Source: Prorocentrum cordatum
Taxonomy: Eukaryota; Sar; Dinophyceae; Prorocentrales; Prorocentraceae
Length of the DNA: 64,000 bases
Reading direction: 5' to 3'
Assembly (NCBI GenBank): GCA_963575745.1
Contig: CAUYUJ010020600.1
Span: forward strand, 74,001 to 138,000
Of this stretch, positions 39,961 through 51,700 are shown in pieces (the stretch's first letter is position 1; each line of letters starts with the position of its first letter). The position numbers and the translations under genes were made by a program. The notes beneath the pieces are model-generated. The model was not told where the DNA came from and did not search any database. It saw only the letters and a program-made list of their open reading frames with translations.

Positions 39961-41521
39961 AGGAGGCGGAGCAGGAAGACGAGAACCACGAGTGCTTCGA
40001 TGCAATATGTGTTCGCGCGCGCATTCTCGTCATCCTCACCGGCACCGTCGTCATCATGATCGCCAGCGTCATCATTGCCATCGGCATCATCACCATCCTC
40101 CACACCATTTCACCATCGCCGCCGTCATCGCCACCATCGTCATCCTCATCGTCGTTGCCACCGCCCTCGTCGACACCGCCACGGCCATCATCATTATCGC
40201 TTTCGTCGCTTTTGTCGTCGTCACCATCTCCGCTTGCTCGCCTGAGCCATGGGTCTGTCTTAGAAGGGTAGCCGCTTCACTGAACAAGTTGTGTGTGGAG
40301 TGTTTGTTCGAGCAGCGGGGTTTGGCGCTTCCACGGCTCCCGAAACTGAATGCACAACAAAGATTGAACCAGTTTGAGCGCACATACAAAATGCCATAAC
40401 CCGTTGTCTTGGGCCTAATTACGCTGGCGCGCACATGCTGGGATTATTCCCCGTCGCCCTCCTCTTCTCCTCCCCTTCTCCTCCCCCTCCTCCTCCACCC
40501 CCCTCTTCCCCTCCCTCGGGGCTCAGCAGGAGGACGCAGGGGGGGGGATGGATCAAGAAAGTAAGTGGGCGCCCTCCTCCTCGCCACGGCTCGACCTTCC
40601 CCAGCCCCCGCCAGGGCCGCACCGCGCAACGGCATCCGCATCCGCCTCCGCATCCACGTCGCTTCTGCGTCCTCCCAGTCCCATCCCCGCGGGAAAGCAG
40701 TGCAACGTTTGCAGGTGGTGTCGACGAATCGTCCGAGGGGGCGCTCCCTGGGGGCAGTTTTTCGCTCCGGGCCCGTCTCGGGACGGCCTCGGGGCCAGAG
40801 AGCGGCCCTTGGAGGCCAAAGGCGGCGAAGAGCCGAAGGCAACGACAGCAGACAGGTCGATGGCGAAAGTTGCATCGTGATCGTTTCCTTATTCATTGTT
40901 TTGCCGATCGGCGCGGGCCCTCGCACCCACTCTCCCCCCCGCCCATGGACTAGATCTTGGCTGTTTGGGGCGCCTGTTTCGAGCAGGGGAGTCTCCCCGA
41001 CAGGACGCACTGTTGCAAACAGTCGCATTAAGCAGAGGTCCGGGTCCAGACCCCCCCCCTTCCGCCCAGTGTCGAAACGCCGAATAAGAAAACGCTCACA
41101 TCATTTTTCCAGGGCAGTACATGCCCCCTTCTCCCCCACCCCATCGTCTCCCCCCCTCCGATCCGTCCACTCCCCTCCCGAGCCAGCGAGCACGCTAGAG
41201 CTGGCGCATCGCTCCTCACCAGACGCCTCCTGCCTGTGGAAGGCATGTTTTAGCTCCGTGGTCTTGGAAATCGCTACAAAGCGCCACGAAGTCAACAGTT
41301 TCAATTAAAATTTGAAGCCCTGATCGCTGTCTTCAACTCATGTCAATGTGAGCGCTTCGTACGCAGAGCTGCGCCCGCACGCCGCCCTCCTCGCCCAGGC
41401 CCCGCCGCGAAGGTGCGGCAGAACAGCCTCACCGCGAGCATCGAGTGCATGCCCGTCGAGGCCCGGCCACGGTCCGGGGGTGGCTGCGGGGGGGGCCTGC
41501 CTGGAGGGCTCCCGAGACATG
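39961..41521. other. Unassigned DNA
   Basis: 40030-40240 is rich in CATC/CGTC words. 40430-41050 is GC-rich; one frame reads GKQCNVCRWCRRIVRGGAPW. 41340-41510 is exon-like on both strands. None matches a family I recognise. Confidence 0.3.
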
Positions 41522-41705
41522 TTCCTCCTCCTCCTCCTCCTCCTCCTCCTCCTCCTCCTCTCCTCCTCTCCTCCTCCTCCTCCTCCGCCTCCTCCCTCCT
41601 CCTCCTCCTCCTCCTCCTCCTCCCCTCCTTTTTCTCCTCCCCCTCCTCCTCCTCCTCCTCCTCCTCCTCCTCCTCCTCCTCCTCCTCCTCCTCGTCCTCC
41701 TCCTT
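41522..41705 (+). repeat. TCC microsatellite
   Basis: TCC with CTCTCC and TTTTTC interruptions. 41706-42238 beyond it has no recognised gene. Confidence 0.95.
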
Positions 41706-42238
41706 CTCCATGCTGGCTAGGAGGACAGGACTTGTCTGCGCACCACACTCTTTTTGGGCTGCACAATGGTTCGGCGAAGGCCCACTGCTTCACCATCAAT
41801 CCCGCCACCGAAAGTTTGGTCGGGTCCCGCTGTGTCTGTTTCATCTGTGCCAGACCGTCGTGACAACAGGGGCCTGCGAACTTGTGTGTGTGTGTTGGTC
41901 GGTTCCCGCATTGTCCGTTTTCTGTACTGGGTCTAGTTCTGCACAAACGGAACCAACACAGCGTGGGGCGTCTTACTTTCCGCAGTAGACTTGTGTCTCT
42001 GTTGCCAAAGTTATGGCCCTGTACGTGCCAGTCCTTATTCCCTCAAGCAGCGGAGGAAAGGTTTAACTTATTCGCCGGCGGTCGAATGGGCCTGGCAGCA
42101 TTTTTACCTAACAGCGAAGACTGATAGGTTTCTGGTGGTCTCAAAAGAGAGCATCATGACTCCCGAGTGGGGTCTGGGCGGGATCCGGACAGGGTGCCCC
42201 GGGAAACCGGGGATTCCTTTTTTTATCCAACAGTAACG

Positions 42239-42510
42239 CACTTCGTGGTCTTCGAGTTCCCAGAACTCCATTCCTGGGCATGATTTTGAATGCCCAGAGC
42301 CAACTGTAGGCCACTTCGTGGTCTTCGAGTTCCCAGAATTATATTCCTGGGCATGATTTTGAATGCCCGGAGCCAACCGTAGGCCACTTCGTGGTCTTCG
42401 AGTTACCAGAACTCCGCTCGTGGGCATGATTTTGAATGCCCGGAGCCAACTGTAGGCCACGTCGAATTCTTCGAGTTCCCAGAACTCCATTCCCGGGCCA
42501 CATGTTGAAC
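42239..42510 (+). repeat. 73-bp tandem repeat, about 3.7 units
   Basis: Units start at 42239, 42312, 42385 and 42458, each with CACTTCGTGGTCTTCGAGTT (last one diverged) and GGGCATGATTTTGAATGCCC, itself a short palindrome. Confidence 0.95.
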
Positions 42511-42513
42511 GCT

Positions 42514-43012
42514 GAGGCAGGCTGATGCTGAGGCTGAGGCAGGCTGAGGCTGAGGCCGAGGCTGAAGGCAGACTGAGGCTGAGGCTGAAGCAGGCTGAGG
42601 CTGAGGCTGAGGCTGAGGCTGAGGCTGAGGCTGAGGCTGAGGCAGGCTGATGCTGAGGCAGGCTGAGGCTGAGGCTGAGGCTGATGCAGGCTGAGGCTGA
42701 GGCAGGCTGAGGCTGAGGCCGAGGCTGAAGGCAGACTGAGGCTGAGGCTGAAGCAGGCTGAGGCTGAGGCTGAGGCAGGCTGAGGCTGAGGCTGAGGCAG
42801 GCTGATGCTGAGGCAGGCTGAGGCTGAGGCTGAGGCTGATGCAGGCTGAGGCTGAGGCAGGCTGAGGCTGAGGCCGAGGCTGAAGGCAGACTGAGGCTGA
42901 GGCTGAAGCAGGCTGAGGCTGAGGCAGAGGCAGGCTGAGGCTGAGGCCGAGGCAGGCTGAGGCTGCGGCAGGCTGAGGCTGAGGCTGAGGCTGAGGCCGG
43001 CTGAGGCCATCT
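42514..43012 (+). repeat. GGCTGA minisatellite with higher-order units
   Basis: Words GAGGCT, GAGGCAGGCT and GATGCT arranged in super-units; the marker GAAGGCAGAC recurs at 42564, 42727 and 42882, that is every 155-163 bp. Long Ser-Ala-Gln open frames on the minus strand are artefacts. Confidence 0.95.
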
Positions 43013-43518
43013 GCCGGTCCCCAGCTGCTGCTGCTGCAGAACACCTCGCATTGTCACGTCGCTGGTGACAACCGTGCTCTGATATGCGAGAGATCGTAAA
43101 GCAGGAGTCGGCGGCAGAAAGTCACAGAGCCCAACAGAAGAGGGTTGCCCTCTCTCCATGCACGTGCTGTTGGTGGAAACTTTCGAAGCGTGCGCGCGGT
43201 GCCAGAGCGAGAGCAGGAGCTCGGAGAGGAAACGCCCTCCGACCACCCGAGCAGCTGTGCGGTAGCGAGCACGAGAGTTTGGGATCCCAGGGGGGGGGGA
43301 AGCGGGAGCAGCACTTGCAGAAGTGAGGCAAGGAGAACAGGGAGGATGTGGATGAGGGGGAGGAGTTCAAGGAAGAGGAATTGAAAAGAGGAGGAGGAGA
43401 AGGAGGAGGAAGACGAGGAGGAGGGAGGAGGAGGAGGAGAGGGAGGCAGCAGGGCGTTGCCGGAGAATGAAGGAGGAGGGGTGGAGGTGGATGAGGAGGG
43501 AAAAGAAGGTTGCGACAG
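43013..43518. other. Unassigned DNA with GGA-rich end
   Basis: No gene recognised; 43370-43500 is GGA-rich. Confidence 0.4.
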
Positions 43519-43723
43519 GTGTGGAGGACGACGACGACGACGACGCCGATCACGACGACGATCACGACGACGAACACGACCACGACAACGACGACCACGA
43601 CCACGACCACGACAACGAAGACGACGACCACGGCGAAAAACGACCACGACCACGACGACGACGCCGACCACAACGACGACGACCACGACGACGACCACGA
43701 CCACGACCAAGACCACGACCGCG

Positions 43724-43766
<43 letters not shown>

Positions 43767-43815
43767 CGACGGCGACCAGGACGACGACGACGACGACGGC
43801 GACCACGGCGATGAG
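43519..43815 (+). repeat. GAC/CACGAC trinucleotide array
   Basis: About 300 bp of (ACG)n with CAC and AAC variants. A CGGCGGCCCT-type cryptic repeat continues at 43839-43960. Confidence 0.95.
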
Positions 43816-44061
43816 GACCGAGGACGAGGACGGGAGGCCACCCGACCTTCGGCCGCTCCTCGGCGGCTCCTCGGCGGCCCTCGGCTGCCTCCAGCGGCCT
43901 CTGGCGGCCCTGGGCGGCCCTCGGCGGCCCTTCGGGGGCCTTCGGGGCCCCGCCCGCGAGGAGTCTGTCGCGGGCACGCCGCGGCAAGAGGAGGCCGGCA
44001 CGGACGCGCAGGGGCGCGCCAGGACGGCGCGCTTTCGGGCGGGCCGAGGAAGAGGATAGAT

Positions 44062-44160
44062 TTAAGTCGGGCGTGTCCCTCTACAGGAGGAAGATCTTCA
44101 AAAATAGGAAAAAATGTCTGGGAACCATTTTCTTAATATTTTTTGACTCGTAGGATAATT
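44062..44160 (+). mobile_element. MITE family A, copy 4, 3'-truncated
   Basis: TTAAGTCGGGCGTGTCCCTC and the AT-rich middle are present, but the right terminus is not found. Segment 44161-44642 is GC-rich and unassigned. Confidence 0.6.
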
Positions 44161-44642
44161 TTTTCCATAGCGTCCCGGAACGCGCTCAGAGCGTTCCCGG
44201 ACGCTCTGGGAGGGCCGCGGCGCTCGAGACGTCTTCCGGAGCCGCCAAGTCTCAGAGAGTCTCGATTCCTCCCCACCCGATGTGATCCTCGTCCTGGCCT
44301 CCTCCTGCTCCTCTTGTGGCAGGCCTGCTTCGGCTTTGGCGCCGGCCGTGGTGCGCTTCGGGGCGGCTCTGGGCCAGCTCGCCCGAGTCGATGTTCTGCT
44401 CGCACGGGTGCCTCGCACGAGAGCACGAGAGGACAGTGACGCAGTGACGCAAGGACGCGCGGCACGATCACGTGCGGCACGGCCTGGAGCGCAGCGTCCG
44501 CGCGGCGCGTGTGTGGGCGGGGTCGCCGCGCGAGGCGTGGTGTGCGCCGAGTTTCGGGGGCGGAGGGGCGCTTGCCGCGGGCGAAGGCGTCGCGCGTCGG
44601 GGGCGGAGGGGTGTCTGCCAAATTGCTAGCAGGGGCCCCTTG

Positions 44643-44850
44643 AGGAGGAAGAGGAGGAGGAGGAGGAGGAGGAGGAGGAGGAGGAGGAGGCGGAGGAACG
44701 GGAGGGAGGGAGGGAGGGAGGGGAGGTCAAGGGAGGACTCAGGAGGAGGAGGAGGAGGACGAGGAGGAGGAGAAAGAGTATAAGGAGGAGGCGGAGGAGG
44801 AGGAGGAGGAGGAGGAGGAGAGAGGGGGGAGGAAGGGACGAGGAGGAGGA
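44643..44850 (+). repeat. GGA/GGAG microsatellite
   Basis: GGA with a GGAGGGAG stretch. Left flank of the composite element. Confidence 0.95.
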
Positions 44851-44853
44851 GGA

Positions 44854-46055
44854 TCAATGTAAACCCAAGGCTCATCAACGATGTTGGAATAAGCCCTCCC
44901 TGCAAGCTCCCCCTTCATAGGCCCGTGCAAAATTCAGTTCCATTGAGGGAGGTGCCCCGTTGGGAGACAGCCGTTTGAAGAACCTGAAGCGTACCATGAC
45001 ACCTTTCTCCGGATTCCAACGCCACGAATCAGCCTGACCGTTGCGTCTTGAGGATCCTGAATCGTGCCAGAACACCATTCTTGGGACTTCCAACGTAACT
45101 GCTGCGCCCTGACAGTCCTGAACCTTTCCTAAACATGATTTCTGGTTCACTGAGTACGGGAAGGCGTGGGACTCTTACCATAATTCTTGGCTCGTTGACC
45201 ATGTGCGCGGCGCTAAGGCGAGAACCATATTTCATAAATGAACCACCCTCTATTATGCAGATCTTTAAAACGAGCTTGCGCGGCGCTAAAGCGAGAGCAA
45301 CATCTTGAAAAGGAACCACCCTCAATCCGTGAAACCGCTGCAAAGTGTGAAGACGAATGTGCGCGGCGCTGAGGCTGGAGCCACATAATGAAAACCACCC
45401 GCCTTCAAACCGTGAAACTCTTGCATTTGTTTAAACCAACGTGCGCGGCGTTGAGGCGAGAGCCACAATTTGAAAACGACCCGCCCTCAATCCGTGGAGC
45501 TTCTGCAAATGCTTAATTAAGACGAGTGTGCGCGCGCGGCGCGAAGACGAGAGCCACATTTTGAAAGCAACCCGCCCGCAATCCGTGGAGCTCTTGTAGA
45601 CGTGTAGGACTAATGTGCGCAATGCTGAGGCGAGAGCCACATGTTGAAAACGACCTGCCCTCAATGCGCGAGACCCACTTGCAAAATTTCGGAAGAAATT
45701 TGTGCGGCGCTAAGGCGACAGCCACATGTTGAATCCATCCGACCTCAATCCGAGAAACTCCTGCGGTTTTTCAAGACGAATGTCGCAGCGCTGAGGCGAG
45801 AGCCACATTTTGAAAAAGACCCGCCCTCAATGTGCGAAGCCCTTTCAAGCTTCAAACACGTATGCGCGCGGCGTTGAGGCGAGAGCCGCATCTTGAAAGC
45901 CGCCCGCCCTCCATGTGTGAAACCGTTGCCAATTTCTCAGCTTCAGCATCCTAAAACATTGTAAGGAAGTTTGCAGCGGAGTGCCCGGCCCGCCCTCCCG
46001 ACTGGCCTCGGGGTGCGACAGGGAGAAGGTATTTACCAGGAGAAGAAATAACGGA
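44854..46055 (+). repeat. Composite satellite element, copy 2 (longest)
   Basis: Shared start GTAAACCCAAGGCTCATCAA, left module of roughly 350 bp (itself two to three degenerate 75-80-bp repeats around TGCCAGAACACCATTCTTGG), nine units of the 82-bp satellite (unit starts near 45208, 45270, 45358, 45440, 45525, 45613, 45700, 45780, 45860), then the tail CTCGGGGTGCGACAGGGAGA. GGA sequence on both sides. Confidence 0.9.
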
Positions 46056-46604
46056 ATGGAGGAGGAAGAGGAGCAGGAGCAGGAGCAGGAGGAGGAAGAC
46101 GACGACTACGAGAATGACGACGACGGCACGCGTGCCTCGCGTGGACTTGCCCGGGAATTTGGCCCAGCTGCGAAAGCTCCCTCATAGCGTCCATCTCTCA
46201 CCTACCCCCCGCCCCCGTTCGCTCCCCTCTTCCCCCTCGCCAGCGCTCTCCTTCCTTTTTGCCTCCTCTTCCTTCCCCAATCAACGTTTTATGTTTTTTC
46301 TTGTTTGCCTTCCTTTTGGTTGCTCAACCCGCCCCCATCCGCTCACCCTTCCCACCCCCTGCTCTCCTCTCTGCCTTCCTCCCCTGCACTCCTCCCATTT
46401 CCTTTCCCCCACTGAACTCCCCTTCCTTCCCTTCCCCTTCCCTGGTGAAGGAGGAGGACGACGACGACGACGAGGTGAAGGAGCAGGAAGACCAGAGAGG
46501 AGCAAAGTAGCGAGGTGGAGAGAGCAGGAGGAGGACCAGAGAGGACCAGAGAGGAGCAGAGCAGCGAGGCGGAGCAGAAGAGGAGGAGGAGGAGGAGGAG
46601 GAGG
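46056..46604. other. GGA and pyrimidine-rich DNA
   Basis: GGA/GAC at 46058-46120 and 46445-46604, pyrimidine-rich 46190-46440. No gene. Confidence 0.5.
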
Positions 46605-46850
46605 AGGACCAGCAGAAACCCAAGACTCATCAACGATGTTGCGAAGCACCCTTCCTCCAAGTTGCTTTTTGCAGAGGCCCTTTTAAGGTATACTTCACTG
46701 CGAGAAGTGCCCCGTTGGAAGGCAACCGTCCTAAAATCTTCAACCGTGCCAAAGCACGATTCCAGGGACCTCAAAACTGCGACTGAGCGTTACTGCTGCG
46801 ACGGGCGATCCAACACCGTTCCAGAATACCAGGTAGGAAGAAGAACTGGC
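46605..46850 (+). repeat. Composite satellite element, copy 3 (left module only)
   Basis: Begins CAGAAACCCAAGACTCATCA after a GGA tract and follows the left module to about 46850; the 82-bp satellite and tail are missing. Confidence 0.75.
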
Positions 46851-48371
46851 TGCATTCTCGGTTACTCGTAACTCTGCGCCTTCACTGGGATTTCTATGTT
46901 CATCCGTTCGATTTGCCTGACGTATTTCCGCATTGTCCTGCAGCCTTATTTGTTTTGCCGCCGGAACTAACTCGGAACGCTACGCATGTTCTATTCCAGA
47001 AAGGACGCTACAAGCAGAGCGCTTGAAGTCCGCCCAACTACAAAGAACGATGACCAGATAGGAGGAGGAAGAGGACGACGAGGAGGAGGAGGAAGGAGTC
47101 GCCCGAGCCACCTCAGTCTGGCGCCCCTCGAAGCGCCGCGCGGCAGGATGAGGGGGGGGAGGGAGGTCGATGGGGGGAGAGGCCTGGCCGCATCAGAAAA
47201 GCGCCCGTCTTGCCAGCTCCGACGCCTACGTCATCATCGGCTCACCGGGCGTTTCTGCAACCGTGGCAGCATGAGTGGTCGGTCCGACCAGGACAGGCTC
47301 ACCAGGAGGAAGAGGAGAAGGAGGAGAAGGAGGAGGAGGAGGAGGAAAGGGGACAAGTAATCAAGCTCGCGTATCTGGGCTCGCTCTTTCTAGCTGTTCA
47401 GTGCACAGGACTCGTTTGGATGTGGTGCGCTTTCACGACCAGCTGCATCTCTACCCAGCTTATTTTCCCCCATGCCATGATTCCCAACGCGTCTTGAAGT
47501 CTGGGCTTCCCCCGTGGGGCACCAGCGTTGCCAAACCTGGAGCGCGAAAGAGGACCGAGGGGGAGCTGCTGAGGGAGAGGGAGTCGAAGGGTCGATGAAG
47601 AAGCAACGTAAGGAGGTGAAGGGAGACGGGCTAGCAGCAGCAGCAGAAGCAGCGGCAGCAGGAGGAGGAGGAGGAAGAGGAGGAGGGGGCAGGAGGAGGA
47701 GGAGGAGGGGGAAGCGGAGGAGGAGGAGGGGGAAGCGGAGGAGGAGTAGGAGGGGGAAGCGGAGGAGGAGGAGGTATTCTTGGGCATGGCGAGAGGGAGG
47801 AGGAGATGCACAGAGCGCTCTTGCCGAAAGGGGCAGCGCCGCCTTTGCCGCTGGCGGGCAGGAGGGGGGGGGGCCTGGCTGGGGCTGCTGTCGTGGCGCC
47901 AACGGGTCGTGGGGTAAGAGTATGTGTTGGCGCCAAGGAGCAGGGCAAGGGGACGGAACACGAGCTTTCTGTTCTGTGTACCGAATCCTATCGTGGGTGC
48001 CCATGCCAAGAAACACCCTGCTCGCCTCCAGGTGCCATGGGTGTCTTGGGTGTCGATGGCTTTGCCATGGAAAGCGTGACATTCCCACACCAAGAATCCA
48101 TGGACGGGTCTCAGGGTTGGGTTTCTTGTGGACTGGCCTCCATTGTGCCGTTCCTATGATGTTTATTGCCCTGAGACTCGACACCAGGAGCAAGGACAAC
48201 GTGCCAAGGCACCACGACCACAGCTGATTACTCTTAATAACGTGTTGCGCTCTATGGCCGCCAGGAGAGCATGGCGCGAGTGCCTGGATGGGGTTGGTCG
48301 AGCATGGTGTTAGTCCTCCTCCACCTCCGTCGCAGCTTCTGGGCAGACGCATGCTTCCGAGCACAAAGACC
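46851..48371. other. Unassigned DNA with GGA tracts
   Basis: GGA at 47058-47095, 47310-47350 and 47640-47775. The long minus-strand open frame 47390-48640 crosses these and shows no recognisable domain. No gene called. Confidence 0.35.
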
Positions 48372-48548
48372 AACAGCGATTCCTGTCGATGTTGTACAGG
48401 ATTCGCTGTCCGCGTCACCGCGCATGTTCTCCATTTGAGGCAGAAGGCGGCCTGCCCAACAGCAGCCTTTGTTGGTGTTTGACAACATTTGTTATTGGTC
48501 ATTGGATCAGTTTTCCGTACCCATTTCGGGCGTCCAAAGATGCTTTTC
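48372..48548 (+). mobile_element. MITE family H, copy 1 (partial)
   Basis: Direct relative of 48966-49133: shares CAACAGCGAT...TTGT, CTGTCCGCG, CAGAAGGCGGCCTGCCC and the right part TTTTCCGTACCCATTTCGGG. Ends about 70 bp before the channel exon. Confidence 0.65.
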
Positions 48549-48615
48549 CTTTTGAGCCAGCTTTCCTTTGTCGTTCCGCCTCGTGGTTTCCTGTATCGAC
48601 CCAGCGGCGGCACAG

Positions 48616-48752
48616 GTTTTGCCGACGACTTCCCAGACATCCTGAACGCGTTTGACGCCTACGTCGCCCCAGGCACGAAGGTCCACGTGCTCTCGTGCAT
48701 CCCCGTAGAGCAGCGCGAGCAGAAGCTGAGCAGCATGCCGGAAGCGATCAAG
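48616..48752 (+). CDS. Channel exon A (RCK-like segment)
   Basis: 137 nt behind the acceptor GGCACAG; ends ATC AAG followed by GA (48753). Codons run DDFPDILNAFDAYVAPG to MPEAIK. It is bracketed by two family H elements. Confidence 0.6.
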
Positions 48753-51700
48753 GAGCGCAGTATGGAGCGCAGAATGGGGAGTCCAATTGACATCTACGGC
48801 CGAGTCGGCTGTATTCCTCGGCGGAAGGTCGACCGAAGCGAACAAGGGCGCCCCTGCGGGCGGCAGGCCGGCGAAAAGCCTGCGGAAGTAGAAGGTGCGC
48901 CCCAGAGACATGCCAACATTTCGGGACGATCGAAGTGGGTACGGAAAGAATGGGCACGATGCCCAACGGCAGTTTTTGTTCATTTTGAACAGGACCTGCT
49001 GTCCGCGCCGCCGCAGCCTGTGACCGTTTGAGACAGAAGGCCGCCTGCCCAGCAGCGACCGCTGTTGGTCTGGGACAGCACTTTTCGTTGGGCATCGTAC
49101 CCACTTTTCCTGTACCCCTTGCGGGCGTCCGAAGCATACAGCGTGCCCCCTGTCGCCATCCCGCCGGAGCAGTCGACCTCTGCCCAGCCGCCGACGCAAA
49201 AGGTGTGTCCTTGTGCGGGCCGCGGCTCTGCTCGGCCTCGGCCCCTCCGCCGCTCCTCGTGCGTGCCCTGGCCCCCGCTGCGTGTGCGCTGGTCCCTCGG
49301 GCCCTCGTCGGCCCCTCCTCGTCACTGGCTGCGATTGCCCGGGAGTCAGCGCTCGACTCGCAACCGCGGCCAACACAAATGCATCCAGGGTCAAGTCGGG
49401 CCTGTCCCTCTACAGGAGGAATATTCCAGAATAGTCCATAAAAAACCGGGACGACTTTGCGACCATTCTTGGCAATTTTGGCAATTTGCTGACTTTTTTT
49501 CTTGCCTCTGCCTCTAGGAGGACACGCCCGCCCTAACCCTCGTCCCTGTGGGATTGCCCGGGAGTCAGCGCTCTACTCGCACCCACGGCCAGAACACATG
49601 TACCCAGGGCGTCCGGGATCGGACATCATCAAGGGCGGCCGCCGGAAGCGTGAGGACATCGGGCTCGTCGCCACGTGGCTGCGTCCCCCTCCTAGTTGCT
49701 GCTCCGGCCGCCCGTCCCGCTCCCCCCGCCTCTCTTCCTGCTTCTTGGCAATTCCGCCCGCGCCCCCCCCCCCAAGGGCCGAGGAGGAGGCTCAGGAGGA
49801 GGAGAAAGACATGGAGAGAGGATGAGGACGGAGGAGGGGGAGGAGGAGGAGGAGGAGGAGGAGGAAGAAAGACATGGAGAGAGGAGGAGGAGGAGGAGGA
49901 GGAGGACCAGTGGAAACCCAAGAGTCCTCAACGATGTTGGAAACAACCCTCCCTCCAAGCTCCCTCTTCATAGGCCCCTACAACGGCTCATGTCCATTGA
50001 GAGAACTGCCTCGCTGGAAGACAACAGTTTGAAGATCCGGAAGCGTGCCAAAACATTGTTCTCGGGATGTCAACGCCACGTCTTAACCTGATTGCTGCGT
50101 CTTGACGGTCCAGAATCGTGCCAGAACGCCATTTGGGGGATTATAACACAGCGAATCAGCATGACTATTGTGCCCGCCTAATCCTGAATCCTTCTTCCAG
50201 AACCATTTCTGGTACGCTGGTCCTGGGAATCCGTGAACATCTGGCAATTTTTCAAAACGAATGTGCGCGGCGCTAAGGCGAGGGCCACATTTTGAAAACC
50301 TTCCGCCCTCAATCCGTGAAGCTTTTTACAAGTTGTTTAAACGAATGTGCGCGGCGCTGAGGCGAGAGCCACATTTTGAAAACGGCCTGCCCTCAATCCG
50401 TGAAGCTCTTATGAATATTTAAAACGAATGTGCGCGGTGCTAAGGCGAGAGCCACATTTTAAAACGGCCCAGCCTCAAGCCGTGAAGTTCTTGTATGTTT
50501 TGAACGAGTGTGCGCGGCACTCAGGCGAGAGCCACATTTTGAAAACGACGCGCCCTCAATCCGTGAAACTCTTATGAATGTTTAAGACGAGTGCGCGCGG
50601 CGCTAGGACGAGAGCCACATTTCGAAAACCACCCGCCCTCAATTCGTGAAGCTCTTGCAAATGTTTGAACGAATGTGCGCGGCGCGAAGGCGAGAGCCAC
50701 ATTTTGAAAACCACGAGCCCTCAATCCGCGAAACTCTCGCATGTTAAAAAATAGAATACGCGCAGCGCTAAGGCGACAGCCACATTTTGAAAACGGCCCG
50801 CCCTCCATCTGTGAAATTGTTGACACTGTTTAAGCTTCAAAGTCGAATGGTGGGGAAGTCAAAGGCGAATCGCCCGGCCCGCCCTAAACACTGGCCTCGG
50901 GGTGCGACAGGGAAGAGTTATCTATAAGGAGAAGGAATGGAGGAGGAGGAGGAGGAGGAGGAGGAGGAGGAGGAAGAGGGAGGGGAGGAGGAGAAGAAGG
51001 AGGAGGAGGAGGGGGGGGAGGAGGAGGAGCAGGAGGGAACAGGAGGGAGATGGGCGGGGCGTGGTGCCTCATGGGACGGGCGCGAGGCTCTCCCTCATAG
51101 TTTTGCCAACCATACGAGTCCAGTCCAGTCAGCCCTTGTCAGTCCACCCTGCGAGAAACATGTTCGGGCCACGCCCGAAAATGTAACAACCCACATGACT
51201 ACGGCATGAGAGTAACCATACATCCGATGCAACGGTACACACGTGGAGGCTGCGATGACAGCACGCCTCTTCGCCAGTTCTGCAGCAGATCATCTTGCGA
51301 CTCCCTTTGGAAGCTTGCCAGCAAGCAAGGACGGTGCGCGGTGCGGATCACGCGCCCGCTTCATTTCGACCGTCTCTCTCCTTCTGCCCCTCTCCCATTA
51401 CCTTCTCACACCCATCTTATCTGCTGCCCCCTCTCCCGCACCCGCCGCACACTCTCCACGCCTAGGGGATCCCCTTCGGGGACCATCCGTTCACATTGGA
51501 ACGACACAGAGAAGATTAGCGGTCGAAGCAGGAAAATGGCATAAACACAAATTCTTGGCGCTCCGCGCGGATTTCTCGGATCCGCGCTGAGCCCCCCTGG
51601 CGGCGCCTCCGCGCGCCAGGGAGGGTGGCCCAGCGCAAACCTCAGAGAATCCGCGCGGAACGCCAAAAGTTTATCGTTGTGCCGTTGTTTCGTTTTGTTC

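Noticed and set aside
43457-44136. Thr/Asp-rich frames over 43.5-44.1 kb
   Set aside because: Product of the GAC/CAC trinucleotide array.
45208-45900. Regularly spaced 82-bp repeats as a CRISPR array
   Set aside because: Whole unit is repeated and diverged, with no constant-repeat/unique-spacer pattern, in a eukaryotic genome.
47390-48640. 416-codon minus-strand frame
   Set aside because: Overlaps channel exon A on the other strand and crosses GGA tracts; no domain recognised.
49391-49536. MITE A copy as a complete intron
   Set aside because: It has a good pyrimidine tract and AG, but no coding sequence is recognisable on either side.
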